NCBI GenBank assembly: GCA_040755295.1
Contig: JBFMBK010000004.1
Span: 1 to 64,000 of the forward strand
From: Bacillota bacterium
GTDB taxonomy: Bacteria > Bacillota > Desulfotomaculia > Desulfotomaculales > Ammonificaceae
DNA length: 64,000 nt
Direction: 5' to 3'
Shown: positions 42,963 through 52,262 of the stretch, one piece after another
Layout: each line of letters begins with the position of its first letter
Position numbering within the stretch: the stretch's first letter is position 1
The notes under the pieces: model-generated
Told to the model about the DNA's origin: nothing
Database searches by the model: none
The model's input: the letters and a program-made list of their open reading frames with translations, nothing else
Made by a program: the position numbers and the translations under genes

Positions 42963-44003
42963 TTGATCAAGGTCGGTATTATCGGGGCAACAGGTTATAC
43001 GGGTGCGGAACTGGTGCGGTTGTTGGTCAGGCACCCCGCGGTTGAGATTGCGATGTTGACATCCCGCAGTTATGCGGGGAAGAAGTTGAGTGAGGTCTTT
43101 CCCCACCTTACCGGTTTTTCGGACCGGGAACTGGTCGCGCTTGACGCGGACGAGGTGGCGGCGGGCTGTGACGTCGTCTTCGTGGCGCTTCCCCATGGTC
43201 ACGCGGTGTCTGTGGCAAAGACGGTTCTGGATCGTGGTAAGCGGTTCATCGATCTGGGGGCGGATTTTCGTTTCCGGGACGTACGGGTTTACGAGGATTG
43301 GTACAAGGTAAAACACGAGGCCCCGGCGCTGCTTGAAGAAGCGGTCTACGGCCTGCCGGAGCTCTACCGCGAGCAGATAAAGAATTCCCGTCTGATAGCC
43401 AATCCGGGCTGCTACCCCACGGCGTCGCTCTTGGCTGCGGTTCCGCTCCTGCATGCGGGGCTGATTTCGCCGGAAGGCATCATCATCGACGCTAAATCGG
43501 GGGTTTCGGGCGCCGGCCGCACGCTCAACCTGCGGGTGCATTACGCGGAAGTTAATGACAACGTTCAGGCATATAATGTCGGGGTGCACCGGCACACGCC
43601 TGAAATAGAACAGGGATTGTCGGCGGCGGCGCGCCGGGAGCTGAAGGTTTCGTTCACTCCGCACCTGGTGCCGCAGACAAGGGGCATTTTAGCGACCGTT
43701 TACGCCGGCTTGAAGAAGCCGCTTTCGACGGCGGCACTCCTCGATCAGTACCGGGAGTTTTACCGCGACGAGTATTATGTCCGGGTTCTGCCGGAAGGGG
43801 TATTGCCGCAAACCAAGGGCGTCGCGGGGTCAAACTGTGTTCATCTGGGAGCGGTGGCCGATTCGCGAACGGGCCGGGCGGTGCTCCTTGCCGCGATCGA
43901 CAACCTGGTTAAGGGAGCGTCCGGGCAGGCGGTGCAAAACATGAACCTGCTTTTCGGGCTGCCGGAGACAACCGGGTTGGACTTTGCAGGGATTTTCCCT
44001 TAG
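42963..44003 (+). CDS. argC: N-acetyl-gamma-glutamyl-phosphate reductase
   Basis: 346 residues; NADPH-dependent third step of ornithine synthesis. Dinucleotide-binding GIIGATGYTGAELVRLLVRH, ADFRFRDVRVYEDWY, catalytic Cys in LIANPGCYPTASLLA, VSGAGRT loop and His in NVGVHRHTPEIEQGL. TTG start (MIKVGIIG) with GGGTGA upstream; first gene of the arginine cluster, under the double ARG box. Confidence 0.96.
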   Translation: MIKVGIIGATGYTGAELVRLLVRHPAVEIAMLTSRSYAGKKLSEVFPHLTGFSDRELVALDADEVAAGCDVVFVALPHGHAVSVAKTVLDRGKRFIDLGADFRFRDVRVYEDWYKVKHEAPALLEEAVYGLPELYREQIKNSRLIANPGCYPTASLLAAVPLLHAGLISPEGIIIDAKSGVSGAGRTLNLRVHYAEVNDNVQAYNVGVHRHTPEIEQGLSAAARRELKVSFTPHLVPQTRGILATVYAGLKKPLSTAALLDQYREFYRDEYYVRVLPEGVLPQTKGVAGSNCVHLGAVADSRTGRAVLLAAIDNLVKGASGQAVQNMNLLFGLPETTGLDFAGIFP

Positions 44004-44038
44004 GCGCTTGACGCCAGGATCTGCGCAAAATGGGCAAG

Positions 44039-44126
44039 CCCAGCACTCAATGTGCTGATCCTAAGACGCGCGTTCTAAATAACATGCATAAAACGATTAG
44101 ATATCGACGTACCGTTGAGTGCTGGG
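44039..44126. mobile_element. MITE-like element, CCCAGCACTCAA family, copy 4 (before argJ)
   Basis: 88 bp with perfect 12-bp ends CCCAGCACTCAA (44039-44050) and TTGAGTGCTGGG (44115-44126). Its inner sequence TGCTGATCCTAAGACGCGCG and TAACATGCATAAAACGAT is almost the same as that of copy 5 before argH. To its left, CTTAGGCGCTTGACGCCAGG is the start of the CACAGAG-type repeat, whose hairpin is replaced here. Confidence 0.8.
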
Positions 44127-44197
44127 TGGTTCCGGCGTTTCCGGGTAATGGACTTTTTAATAGTTAAATTTACCTTTGACCGAAGGGAAGGAATCTG

Positions 44198-45391
44198 ATG
44201 GAGTGGATAGGGGGCGTTACTCTCCCCGCCGGTTTCATGGCAAGCGGTGTGGCATCCGGGATTAAAAAGGCCAAGAAAGACTTGGCGCTCCTTGTCAGCA
44301 CGGTGCCTGCTGCGGCGGCAGGGGTTTTTACGACCAACCGGGTCAAAGCGGCGCCGCTTCTGATCACCGCGGAGCGGCTGCAAAGCGGCCAGGCGCAGGC
44401 GGTCATCGTCAACAGCGGCAATGCGAACGCGTGTACCGGCCCGGATGGGTTCGCGGACGCGACGGCAATGGCCCGGTCGACGGCGGCGGCGTTGAGGTTG
44501 CCGGAAGAACTTGTTCTGGTGGGTTCCACCGGGGTTATCGGTCAGCGTCTTCCGGTGGAAAAGATTAAGGCGGCGCTGCCGGCGGCGGTGAAGGCGTTGG
44601 GGCCGTCCGGCCGCGCGGCGGCGGAAGCGATCCTTACCACGGATACGGTTGTTAAGGAAGCTGCCGTCCGGTTCACTATCGGCGGCAGGAGGTGTACCGT
44701 CAGCGGTATGGCCAAGGGCTCGGGAATGATTCACCCGAATATGGCTACGCTCCTCGCCTTTCTAACGTCGGACGTGGCGGTGGAAGCGGAGCTTCTTCCC
44801 CAGGCCCTGAAGGCCGCGGTGGATGCTTCTTTCAATATGATTACGGTGGACGGGGACAGCAGTACCAACGATATGGTGCTGGCGCTTGCCAACGGTCAGG
44901 CCGGCAACAAGGTAATTGACGGCCCGGGTGAGGATTATGAGGTTTTTCTGGCCGCGCTTACCGCGGTATCGATCGAACTGGCGAAGAAAATCGCGCGGGA
45001 TGGGGAAGGCGCCTCCAGATTGATCGAAGTGCGGGTCAAGGGGGCCCGCACACCCGGTGATGCACGGACCACGGCCCGGTCAATCGCCGCGTCCAACCTG
45101 GTCAAAGCGGCTGTTTTCGGCCGGGACGCCAACTGGGGCCGCATCTTGTGCGCCGCCGGTTACTCCGGCGCCGATTTTAACCCGGCCACGGTCGATATCT
45201 TCCTGGGTGAGGAACAGGTGGCGGCAAACGGGGCGGGTCTTGTCTTTTCCGAGGAAAGCGCCATGAAGGAATTGGAGAAGGATCCGGTCATTATTACAGT
45301 GGATTTGAAGGACGGCGACGGCGCGGCCACGGCCTGGGGTTGTGACCTTACGTACGATTACGTTAAGATAAATGCCAGCTACAGGAGTTAA
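44198..45391 (+). CDS. argJ: Glutamate N-acetyltransferase / amino-acid N-acetyltransferase
   Basis: 397 residues; Ntn-type enzyme that recycles acetyl from acetylornithine to glutamate (and may do the first step). GGVTLPAGFMASGVASGIKK, QAVIVNSGNANACTGPDG, and the autocleavage site KGSGMIHPNMATLLAFLTSD (Thr at ATL), then TVDGDSSTNDMVLALANGQA and GRDANWGRILCAAGYSGADF. ATG after GGGAAGGAATC. No separate argA is seen, which fits a cyclic pathway. Confidence 0.96.
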   Translation: MEWIGGVTLPAGFMASGVASGIKKAKKDLALLVSTVPAAAAGVFTTNRVKAAPLLITAERLQSGQAQAVIVNSGNANACTGPDGFADATAMARSTAAALRLPEELVLVGSTGVIGQRLPVEKIKAALPAAVKALGPSGRAAAEAILTTDTVVKEAAVRFTIGGRRCTVSGMAKGSGMIHPNMATLLAFLTSDVAVEAELLPQALKAAVDASFNMITVDGDSSTNDMVLALANGQAGNKVIDGPGEDYEVFLAALTAVSIELAKKIARDGEGASRLIEVRVKGARTPGDARTTARSIAASNLVKAAVFGRDANWGRILCAAGYSGADFNPATVDIFLGEEQVAANGAGLVFSEESAMKELEKDPVIITVDLKDGDGAATAWGCDLTYDYVKINASYRS

Positions 45392-45475
45392 GAGGCAAGA
45401 AGCAAGAAGTCGGAAGTCGGAGGCGTATGGTAGGCAGCAGGTGGTAGACAGTAGATAGCAACGCTTTGCTTGGAG
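45392..45475. repeat. Heptamer array between argJ and argB
   Basis: AAGAAGCAAGAAGTCGGAAG and AGCAGGTGGTAGACAGTAGA; purine-type arm only. Confidence 0.65.
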
Positions 45476-45483
45476 GATTAAGA

Positions 45484-46371
45484 ATGGTTTTAACGGCGGT
45501 TGAGAAGGCAGGAATCCTAGTAGAGGCCCTGCCTTACATTAAGCAGTTTTACGGAAAGATTATCGTGGTGAAATACGGCGGGCACGCAATGCTCAACTGC
45601 GAGCTGAAACAGGCGGTTATGACAGACCTCGTGCTTATGAAGTACGTAGGGATGCACCCGGTCGTGGTTCACGGCGGCGGCCCCGAGATTAACAAGATGC
45701 TGAAACGACTCGGTAAGGAGTCCTCTTTTATCGGCGGCCTCCGTGTTACGGACGCGGAAACAATGGAAATAGTCGAAATGGTTCTCGGCCGCCTGAATAA
45801 GGAGATCGCCGCTCTGATTAACCGCCTCGGCGGCAGGGCGGTGGGCCTTTGGGGAAAAGACGCCAATCTGTTCAAGGCGGTCAAAAAACCGGGCATCATC
45901 AGCGTCGCCGACGGCACTAAAATCGAGCAGGACATCGGGCTGGTAGGGGAGGTCACAGAGGTAAACCCCGAGCTTCTTTTCAGCGTCATCAGGCAGGGCT
46001 ATATCCCGGTGGTGGCGCCGATCGGCCTGGGACCCGAAGGGGAGGGTTACAACATCAACGCCGATACCGTGGCCGGGAGGATCGCCGGGGCCCTGGGCGC
46101 CGACAAGCTGATCATTCTTACGGACGTCGAGGGCATATTGAGAAACCCGCAGGATAAGGGTTCGGTGATTTCAAAGGTCAAGTTGGAAGAAATCCCGGCG
46201 CTTGCAACCTCCGGGAAGATTTCCGGGGGGATGATCCCAAAACTGGAGTGTTGCGCCGCGGCGCTCAAGGACGGGGTCAACAGCGCCCACATTCTCGACG
46301 GGAGGGTGCTGCACGCCATCCTGCTCGAGGTCTTTACCGACGAAGGCGTCGGAACAATGGTGGTTCACTAA
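45484..46371 (+). CDS. argB: Acetylglutamate kinase
   Basis: About 295 residues, second step of ornithine synthesis, usual target of arginine feedback. [20 protein letters not shown] (phosphate-binding), [80 protein letters not shown]. The N-terminal helix ([20 protein letters not shown]) is of the arginine-sensitive hexameric type. ATG 45484 with TTGGAGGA ahead is preferred to the upstream 45466. Confidence 0.96.
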   Translation: MVLTAVEKAGILVEALPYIKQFYGKIIVVKYGGHAMLNCELKQAVMTDLVLMKYVGMHPVVVHGGGPEINKMLKRLGKESSFIGGLRVTDAETMEIVEMVLGRLNKEIAALINRLGGRAVGLWGKDANLFKAVKKPGIISVADGTKIEQDIGLVGEVTEVNPELLFSVIRQGYIPVVAPIGLGPEGEGYNINADTVAGRIAGALGADKLIILTDVEGILRNPQDKGSVISKVKLEEIPALATSGKISGGMIPKLECCAAALKDGVNSAHILDGRVLHAILLEVFTDEGVGTMVVH

Positions 46372-46480
46372 TGGAATGTAGAATGTGGAATATAGAAGTC
46401 AGAAGCCGGGAATTAGGAGTCAGTAGACAGTAAACAGTAGTCATCAGGGAAGTAGACAGTAGACATTAATTAAAATATGA
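46372..46480. repeat. Heptamer array between argB and argD
   Basis: TGTAGAATGTGGAATATAGA, AGTCAGAAGCC, AGTCAGTAGACAGTAAACAG and GTAGACAGTAGACATTAA at 46377-46467. Further right (46585-46625) CCTTGGCATCTTGGCGGTTA is an 8-mer repeat like that at 60170. Confidence 0.65.
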
Positions 46481-46646
46481 GGATTACGGCTCAACGAGGA
46501 ATTAAAATGTAGACCGAAGCTGGCTGTTTAGATAATCAGAATCGGCATAAAACCATGATTTACCTGTGTCGCATTTTGTATTGATTCATGGTGTCGTCCT
46601 TGGCATCTTGGCGGTTATTGTTTTTAGACAGGAGGGGTTGGAAAAC

Positions 46647-47864
46647 GTGGAACAATATCAAGGTCTCACATCAAAAGAAATTACCGAGCTTGCCGAGAAA
46701 CATATAATAAAGACCTACTCCCGCCTGCCGCTGGTGCTGGTGAGAGGCAGCGGGGCGCGGGTTTGGGACGCCGAAGGCAAGGAATACCTTGATTTTCTGG
46801 CCGGCCTTGCGGTCAACTCCCTGGGACACTGTCACCCGAGGGTTGTGGCCGCCGTCAGAGAACAAGCGGGCATTCTAATGCATTGTTCCAACCTTTATTA
46901 TACGATTCCGCAGGTTGCGCTGGCGAAATGGCTGACCGAGAATACCGCTTTTGACCAGGCGTTTTTCTGCAACAGCGGTGCGGAAGCGGTGGAGGCGGGA
47001 CTCAAGCTGGCCAGGAAGTATGTGTATAAGAAGCGCGGCCCCGGTTGTTCCGAGATCGTAACGGCGGAGGGTTCCTTTCACGGCCGGACCTTCGGTGCGG
47101 TTACCGCCACGGGGCAGCCGAAGTACCACAATGGCTTCGAGCCGCTGGTTCCGGGTTTCAGATACATACCGTTCAACGATGTGGCGGCCCTGCGGGAGGC
47201 GGTTAATGAAAAAACCGCGGCCGTGCTGCTAGAGCCGGTGCAGGGAGAGGGAGGAATATATCCGGCGTCGCCGGAATTCCTCGAAACGGCGCGCCGGGTG
47301 ACCCTGGAAAAAGGAGCCTTACTCATTTTTGACGAGGTGCAGTGCGGGCTGGGAAGGACCGGGCGCCTCCTGGCCCAAGAACATTACGGGGTAACGGCGG
47401 ACCTTACTTGTCTTGCCAAGGCGCTTGCCGGCGGTTTTCCTATGGGGGCACTGCTGGCCACCGCCGAGGCGGCTTCAGGTTTCAGCCCGGGGGACCATGC
47501 TTCGACATTCGGGGGGAACCCGTTGGCGGCAGCGGCTGCTCTGGCATCCGTCACCGCCATGACCGGGGAAGGTCTCGTGGAAAACGCGGCGTCACTGGGT
47601 GCTTACTTTAAAGAAAAATTAACAGCCCTGGGAGAGGAAACCGGGATGATACGGGAGGTAAGAGGTCTCGGTCTCATGCTCGGAGCGGTATTGTCGGTTC
47701 CGGCCAATGTGGTGGTTGAAACCTGCCAGGAGCGCGGGCTTCTCACCAACGCGGTGAAAGAGGATACCTTACGTTTTGTGCCGCCGCTTACAATCACCCG
47801 TAAGGATGTAGACAGCGCTACCGCTATCCTGAAAAAAGGTTTGCTGGCGGTTGCAGGGAATTAA
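46647..47864 (+). CDS. argD: Acetylornithine aminotransferase
   Basis: About 405 residues, PLP enzyme of aminotransferase class III. SRLPLVLVRGSGARVWDAEG, FFCNSGAEAVEAGLKLARKY, GSFHGRTFGAVTATGQPKYH, LIFDEVQCGLGRTGRLLAQE, and PLP lysine in LTCLAKALAGGFPMGALLAT; DHASTFGGNPLAAAAALASV. GTG at 46647 is chosen because AGGAGGGG is 8 nt upstream; the longer frame from 46566 runs through repeat sequence. Confidence 0.95.
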   Translation: MEQYQGLTSKEITELAEKHIIKTYSRLPLVLVRGSGARVWDAEGKEYLDFLAGLAVNSLGHCHPRVVAAVREQAGILMHCSNLYYTIPQVALAKWLTENTAFDQAFFCNSGAEAVEAGLKLARKYVYKKRGPGCSEIVTAEGSFHGRTFGAVTATGQPKYHNGFEPLVPGFRYIPFNDVAALREAVNEKTAAVLLEPVQGEGGIYPASPEFLETARRVTLEKGALLIFDEVQCGLGRTGRLLAQEHYGVTADLTCLAKALAGGFPMGALLATAEAASGFSPGDHASTFGGNPLAAAAALASVTAMTGEGLVENAASLGAYFKEKLTALGEETGMIREVRGLGLMLGAVLSVPANVVVETCQERGLLTNAVKEDTLRFVPPLTITRKDVDSATAILKKGLLAVAGN

Positions 47865-48008
47865 TTTTAACTATAGGTTTATAAATATCAATATGTCGGA
47901 CCCGTAAGCCGGTTACTCAGATCCAGAAGAGTTCTATATGACGCATTCAGCGGCACTACGTCGAATGAAAAAGAGGACCCTTTGAGCTGGTCACTTTGAA
48001 GCAGTAAC

Positions 48009-48255
48009 GTAACAAAGGCGGAACGCAGCGAGAAGTGATGCAGTGCAAGGAAGACCGGAGGAGACGAACCATTTTAGAAGTTGGATGCAGGAGGTTGGAA
48101 GTTGGAGTTATTAAGGGAATTCACAAAGCGAATTCCTGTAAAAGGTTTAACCTCTAACTTCTGGCCTCTCACCTCCAAAATGGTACGTGAGGATTCGGCT
48201 CTGCCGGGCTGACACAGCAATGTGTTACTTATCGATGCGCCCACCGAAAGCAGCA
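48009..48255 (-). repeat. 145-bp repeat, long form with inserted hairpin (reversed copy)
   Basis: GGAACGCAGCGAGAAGTGAT, GAGACGAACC, then a 111-bp insert (48071-48181, from ATTTTAGAAGTTGGATGCAG to CTCACCTCCAAAAT with the centre GGGAATTCACAAAGCGAATT), then GGTACGTGAGGATTCGGCTC and GCAATGTGTTACTTATCG. Insert position, orientation and EcoRI-like double centre match the long copy at 15980-16208. The rest of the gene-free stretch 47865-48282 (47865-48008) shows nothing recognised. Confidence 0.75.
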
Positions 48256-48282
48256 CTATTTTCAAGGAGGTGAGATCACATT

Positions 48283-49221
48283 ATGTATGCGTCCTTGCGG
48301 AAGAGGTTTCACAAAAGGAATTTTCTCACGATGGCAGACGTTACAGGTCCGGAAATTATGGATATTCTTGAGTTTTCACGCGAGTTGAAAGGGTCTAAAT
48401 CAAGGGGCGAAACCCACACCTTTTGCGCGGGTAAAACCCTTGCCATGATATTTCAGAAGCCTTCAACCAGAACAAGGGTCTCCTTCGAGGTCGGAATGTC
48501 CCAGCTCGGGGGACACGCCCTTAACCTGAACGTGGGGGATCTTCAACTCGGCCGGGGTGAAACAATCGCCGACACGGCGCGGGTTCTTTCCCGTTACGTG
48601 GGTGGTATAATGATTCGTACGTTCAACCAGCGGGACGTGGAAATCTTTGCTGCGGAGGCAACGGTCCCGGTAATCAACGGACTCACAGACCGGGAGCATC
48701 CCTGCCAGATCCTTGCGGACCTTATGACGATTCTGGAACATAAAAAGCGGTTTGAAGGGCTGAAACTTGCATGGGTGGGAGACGGCAACAACGTCTGCAA
48801 TTCCCTGTTGCTGGCCTGCCCCAATGTGGCGATGCATATCGCCGTCGCCAGCCCGCCGGGCTACGAACCGCTCCCGGAAATAGTCGACATGGCTAGGGCG
48901 GCGTGTAGGGGGAGCAGGGTGGAGGTTCTTAACGATCCGGTTGAGGCAGTCCGAAACGCGGACGTTGTGGTTACAGACACGTGGGCGAGCATGGGACAGG
49001 ACGACGAGCGCGAGGAAAGGGCGAAGGTTTTTCAGCCTTACCAGGTCAACAGCGCTCTGGTTGCCCACGCCGAGCCCGATTACATATTCCTGCACTGCCT
49101 GCCGGCGCACCGCGGCGAGGAGGTTACGGACGAGATTATTGACGGACCGGCAAGCCGGGTGTGGGACGAAGCGGAAAATCGGCTGCACGTGCAGAAAGCG
49201 TTGTTGTCATTGTTGCTTTAG
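48283..49221 (+). CDS. argF: Ornithine carbamoyltransferase
   Basis: 312 residues; makes citrulline from ornithine and carbamoyl phosphate. Carbamoyl phosphate motif [20 protein letters not shown] (Ser61-Arg65), [20 protein letters not shown], ornithine loop [16 protein letters not shown], and [20 protein letters not shown]. Start ATG after AGGAGGTGAGATCACATT. argG starts 30 bp downstream. carA/carB are not in the window. Confidence 0.97.
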   Translation: MYASLRKRFHKRNFLTMADVTGPEIMDILEFSRELKGSKSRGETHTFCAGKTLAMIFQKPSTRTRVSFEVGMSQLGGHALNLNVGDLQLGRGETIADTARVLSRYVGGIMIRTFNQRDVEIFAAEATVPVINGLTDREHPCQILADLMTILEHKKRFEGLKLAWVGDGNNVCNSLLLACPNVAMHIAVASPPGYEPLPEIVDMARAACRGSRVEVLNDPVEAVRNADVVVTDTWASMGQDDEREERAKVFQPYQVNSALVAHAEPDYIFLHCLPAHRGEEVTDEIIDGPASRVWDEAENRLHVQKALLSLLL

Positions 49222-49250
49222 AGCCGGCCGCGGCAAGAAGGGGTGACTTA

Positions 49251-50459
49251 ATGACCAGGAAAATTGTGCTTGCATACTCCGGGGGCCTCGATACCTCGAT
49301 CATTATCCCCTGGCTTAAAGAGAATTACGGCTGTGAGGTAATCGCCATGGCCGCCGACCTCGGCCAGGGTGAGGAACTGAAAGCGGTAAGGGAAAAGGCC
49401 CTGAAGAGCGGCGCGAGCAAGGTTTATATAGAGGACGTCAGGGAGGAGTTCCTGACGGATTATGCATTCCCGACACTTCGGGCAGGCGCTGTATACGAAG
49501 GAAAGTACCTTCTCGGTACTTCCATGGCCCGACCGCTTATCGCCAGGAAACTGGTCGAGGTGGCGCGCAAGGAAGGAGCGGAGGCCGTAGCGCACGGCGC
49601 TACCGGCAAAGGAAACGACCAGGTGCGTTTTGAGGTCAGTGTGAAGGCCCTGGCCCCGGACCTGGCGGTGATTGCTCCCTGGCGCCTGTGGGAGATTGGT
49701 TCGCGCGAAGAGGCGATTGCTTACGCCGCGGCCCGCGGTATTCCGGTACCGGTTACCAAAGAGCGCCCTTACAGCATGGACCGGAACATTTGGCACCTGA
49801 GCCACGAGGGCGGAGACCTGGAGAACCCCGGAAACGAGGCGCCGCAGGACATTTATCTTATAACCACCGCGCCGGAGAAGGCGCCTTCGGAGTCTGCCTA
49901 CGTGAACCTTGAGTTTGAAGCCGGAACCCCGGTGGCGCTTGATGATACCCGCCCCGACCCGGTTACCCTGGTCGAACGATTGAACGCCCTGGCCGGGAAA
50001 AGCGGCGTCGGGATCGTTGATATGGTCGAGAATCGTTTGGTGGGGATGAAATCCCGGGGGGTTTACGAGACCCCCGGAGGGACCGCGCTTTTTTACGCCC
50101 TGAGGGAGCTTGAGCGTCTGACGCTGGACAGGGCCACGCTTCACTTCAAGGAAGTGGTGGCGCTCAAGTATGCGGAGCTTGTTTACGACGGTTTATGGTT
50201 TTCCCCGCTCAGAGAGGCTCTCGACGCCTTTGTCACCGCGGTTACCCGGACGGTGACCGGGAGCATCCGTCTCCGGTTTTATAAGGGGAATATTTCCACA
50301 TCCGGTATCCGGTCGGCGCATTCCCTGTATCTTAAGGACCTGGCAACTTTTGAGCGCGATGAGATGTATGACCAGAAGGACGCCGCGGGCTTTATCAATC
50401 TCTTCGGCCTGCCCTTAAAAGTCAGGGCGCTGGTGGAAAAAGAGGCTGAAGGTGAATAG
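49251..50459 (+). CDS. argG: Argininosuccinate synthase
   Basis: 402 residues; ATP pyrophosphatase-type ligase joining citrulline and aspartate. P-loop [103 protein letters not shown] 49251 (MTRK) with GAAGGGGTG; the longer frame overlaps argF and is not needed. Confidence 0.97.
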   Translation: MTRKIVLAYSGGLDTSIIIPWLKENYGCEVIAMAADLGQGEELKAVREKALKSGASKVYIEDVREEFLTDYAFPTLRAGAVYEGKYLLGTSMARPLIARKLVEVARKEGAEAVAHGATGKGNDQVRFEVSVKALAPDLAVIAPWRLWEIGSREEAIAYAAARGIPVPVTKERPYSMDRNIWHLSHEGGDLENPGNEAPQDIYLITTAPEKAPSESAYVNLEFEAGTPVALDDTRPDPVTLVERLNALAGKSGVGIVDMVENRLVGMKSRGVYETPGGTALFYALRELERLTLDRATLHFKEVVALKYAELVYDGLWFSPLREALDAFVTAVTRTVTGSIRLRFYKGNISTSGIRSAHSLYLKDLATFERDEMYDQKDAAGFINLFGLPLKVRALVEKEAEGE

Positions 50460-50484
50460 CGGGCCGCCAGGCACTTAGGGCGTG

Positions 50485-50661
50485 AAGATTTGCGCAAGAT
50501 GGCAAAAAAAAATAACCACAGAGGCACAGAGCACACGGAGGGTACTGATATAAAGCGGCGAGTCATGAATTAAGTCCTCAGTCGAAAGTCCCCAGTTCCT
50601 GTTTCCGGACTTAGGACGCAGGACATAGGACTTCGGACTTGATGATCTGCCTCTGCTGTGA
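50485..50661. repeat. CACAGAG-type repeat with heptamers in place of the loop
   Basis: Left arm AATAACCACAGAGGCACAGA (50511-50530), heptamers AGTCCTCAGTCGAAAGTCCC and GGACTTAGGACGCAGGACAT (50573-50640), right-arm remnant TGCCTCTGCTGTGA (50648-50661). A MITE (copy 5) follows at once, so the gene-free 50460-50793 is repeats throughout. Confidence 0.7.
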
Positions 50662-50748
50662 CCCACATTTAATGTGCTGATCCTAAGACGCGCGTTCTAA
50701 GTAACATGCATAAAACGATGTAGTTTTAACGTACCGTTAAGTGTTGGG
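50662..50748. mobile_element. MITE-like element, CCCAGCACTCAA family, copy 5 (before argH)
   Basis: 87 bp, ends CCCACATTTAA (50662-50672) and TTAAGTGTTGGG (50737-50748); interior TGCTGATCCTAAGACGCGCG and TAACATGCATAAAACGAT matches copy 4 nearly base for base, as does the flank TGGTTCCGGC. Confidence 0.75.
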
Positions 50749-50793
50749 TGGTTCCGGCTTATTCGAGTTGGGCGAGAAAGAAGGAGGGGTTTT

Positions 50794-52170
50794 ATGAGTA
50801 CCCTTTGGGGTGGCCGCTTTCAGAAGGAAACCGACGAGCGGGTAAGAGCCTTCCAGGATTCCCTGAGTTTCGACTCCCGCCTCTGGCCTTATGACATCCA
50901 GGGCAGCATGGCACACGCCAGGATGCTGGTGAGAACAGGCATCCTCAGTTCCGAAGAGGGGAACATGATCGTGAAAGGCCTGGAGAAGATCTACGATGCT
51001 TTTCTCGCCGGCAAGGTGGCGCTTACGGGAGAGGAAGACATCCACTCGCTGATCGAAGCGCTGCTGGTGAAATGGGTGGGGGACGCGGGGAAGAAGCTGC
51101 ATACCGGTCGAAGCCGGAACGACCAGGTGGCAACCGACTTAAGGCTGTATTTAAGAGATGAAATAAGGGCGGTTCGCGAACTCCTCACCGGAATCCGCCG
51201 GGTACTGGTGGATTTAGCGGCGGTCCACTGCGAGACGCTGATGCCCGGGTTTACCCACCTCCAGCCGGCCCAGCCGGTTACCTTCGCTCACCACCTCCTT
51301 GCCTATTACGAGATGTTCAGCCGTGACAAAGCCCGTTTCGAAGACTGCTACTACCGTACAAATGTGATGCCTCTGGGCGCCGGGGCCTTGGCCGGAACAA
51401 CCTTTCCCCTCGACCGCGAATTCCTTGCGGAAGAACTGGGTTTTGACGCCCTTACCGAAAACAGCATGGATGCGGTGAGCGACCGGGACTTCGTGGTGGA
51501 GTTCTGTTCGGCGGCGGCGCTTGCCATGGTCCACCTGAGCCGCCTGTGCGAAGAGATTATCTTATGGAGTACGCCCGCAATCGGTTTTATTGAGCTCGAT
51601 GACGCCTTTACCACAGGATCGAGCATGATGCCCCAGAAGAAAAACCCGGATGTCGCGGAACTGTCCCGCGGAAAAACGGGGCGGGTGATCGGGAACCTGA
51701 CGGGGATGCTGGTACTGCTGAAGGGACAACCGCTTACTTACAACAAGGACATGCAGGAGGACAAGCCCCTGCTTTTCGACACCGTGGATACGCTGAAGGG
51801 GTGTCTTGAGGTTTTCATCCCCATGATCGAGTCGCTCCGGGTTGACCGCGGGCGAATGGCCGCTGCGGCTTCCGTTGGTTTTCTGTGCGCGACCGACCTG
51901 GCGGAGTACCTTGTCAACAAGGGGCTTGCGTTCCGGGAGGCGCACGAGGTGGTCGGCGGGGTGGTTCTATATTGTCTTGATGCAGGTAAGCGGCTTGATG
52001 ATCTTGACCTCGAAGAATACCGCCGTTTTTCCCCGGTTATCGCGGAAGACGTTTTTCAGGCGGTTAAACTTGAGGAGTCGGTTAAAGCCCGCCGGGTGTT
52101 GGGCGGCCCTTCACCCGACGTGGTACGGGAAAGAATTGAATATTTGAAAGAAATTCTAAAATATGATTGA
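50794..52170 (+). CDS. argH: Argininosuccinate lyase
   Basis: 458 residues; fumarase/aspartase superfamily, releases arginine and fumarate. LWGGRFQKETDERVRAFQDS, GEEDIHSLIEALLVKWVG, KLHTGRSRNDQVATDLRLYL, PGFTHLQPAQPVTFAHHLLA, and the signature GSSMMPQKKNPDVAELSRGK with the catalytic Ser loop. ATG after AAGAAGGAGGGG. Last of the arginine genes. Confidence 0.97.
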   Translation: MSTLWGGRFQKETDERVRAFQDSLSFDSRLWPYDIQGSMAHARMLVRTGILSSEEGNMIVKGLEKIYDAFLAGKVALTGEEDIHSLIEALLVKWVGDAGKKLHTGRSRNDQVATDLRLYLRDEIRAVRELLTGIRRVLVDLAAVHCETLMPGFTHLQPAQPVTFAHHLLAYYEMFSRDKARFEDCYYRTNVMPLGAGALAGTTFPLDREFLAEELGFDALTENSMDAVSDRDFVVEFCSAAALAMVHLSRLCEEIILWSTPAIGFIELDDAFTTGSSMMPQKKNPDVAELSRGKTGRVIGNLTGMLVLLKGQPLTYNKDMQEDKPLLFDTVDTLKGCLEVFIPMIESLRVDRGRMAAAASVGFLCATDLAEYLVNKGLAFREAHEVVGGVVLYCLDAGKRLDDLDLEEYRRFSPVIAEDVFQAVKLEESVKARRVLGGPSPDVVRERIEYLKEILKYD

Positions 52171-52262
52171 CAATGTTCCATTTCCACCATATACTTAAAA
52201 GTGCAAGTTATATCTTTCACAAGAAGATGGTTTATTCCGCCCATCCGAGCGGGGTGATTGCA

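Noticed and set aside
46566-46646. Hydrophobic N-terminal extension of ArgD that looks like a membrane anchor
   Set aside because: It is the translated 8-mer repeat (CTTGGCATCTTGGCGG); GTG 46647 has the ribosome site and gives the normal ArgD start.
46500-46646. ARG box before argD
   Set aside because: TTGTATTGATTCATGG has half sites too close together (2 bp instead of 4) and no second box.
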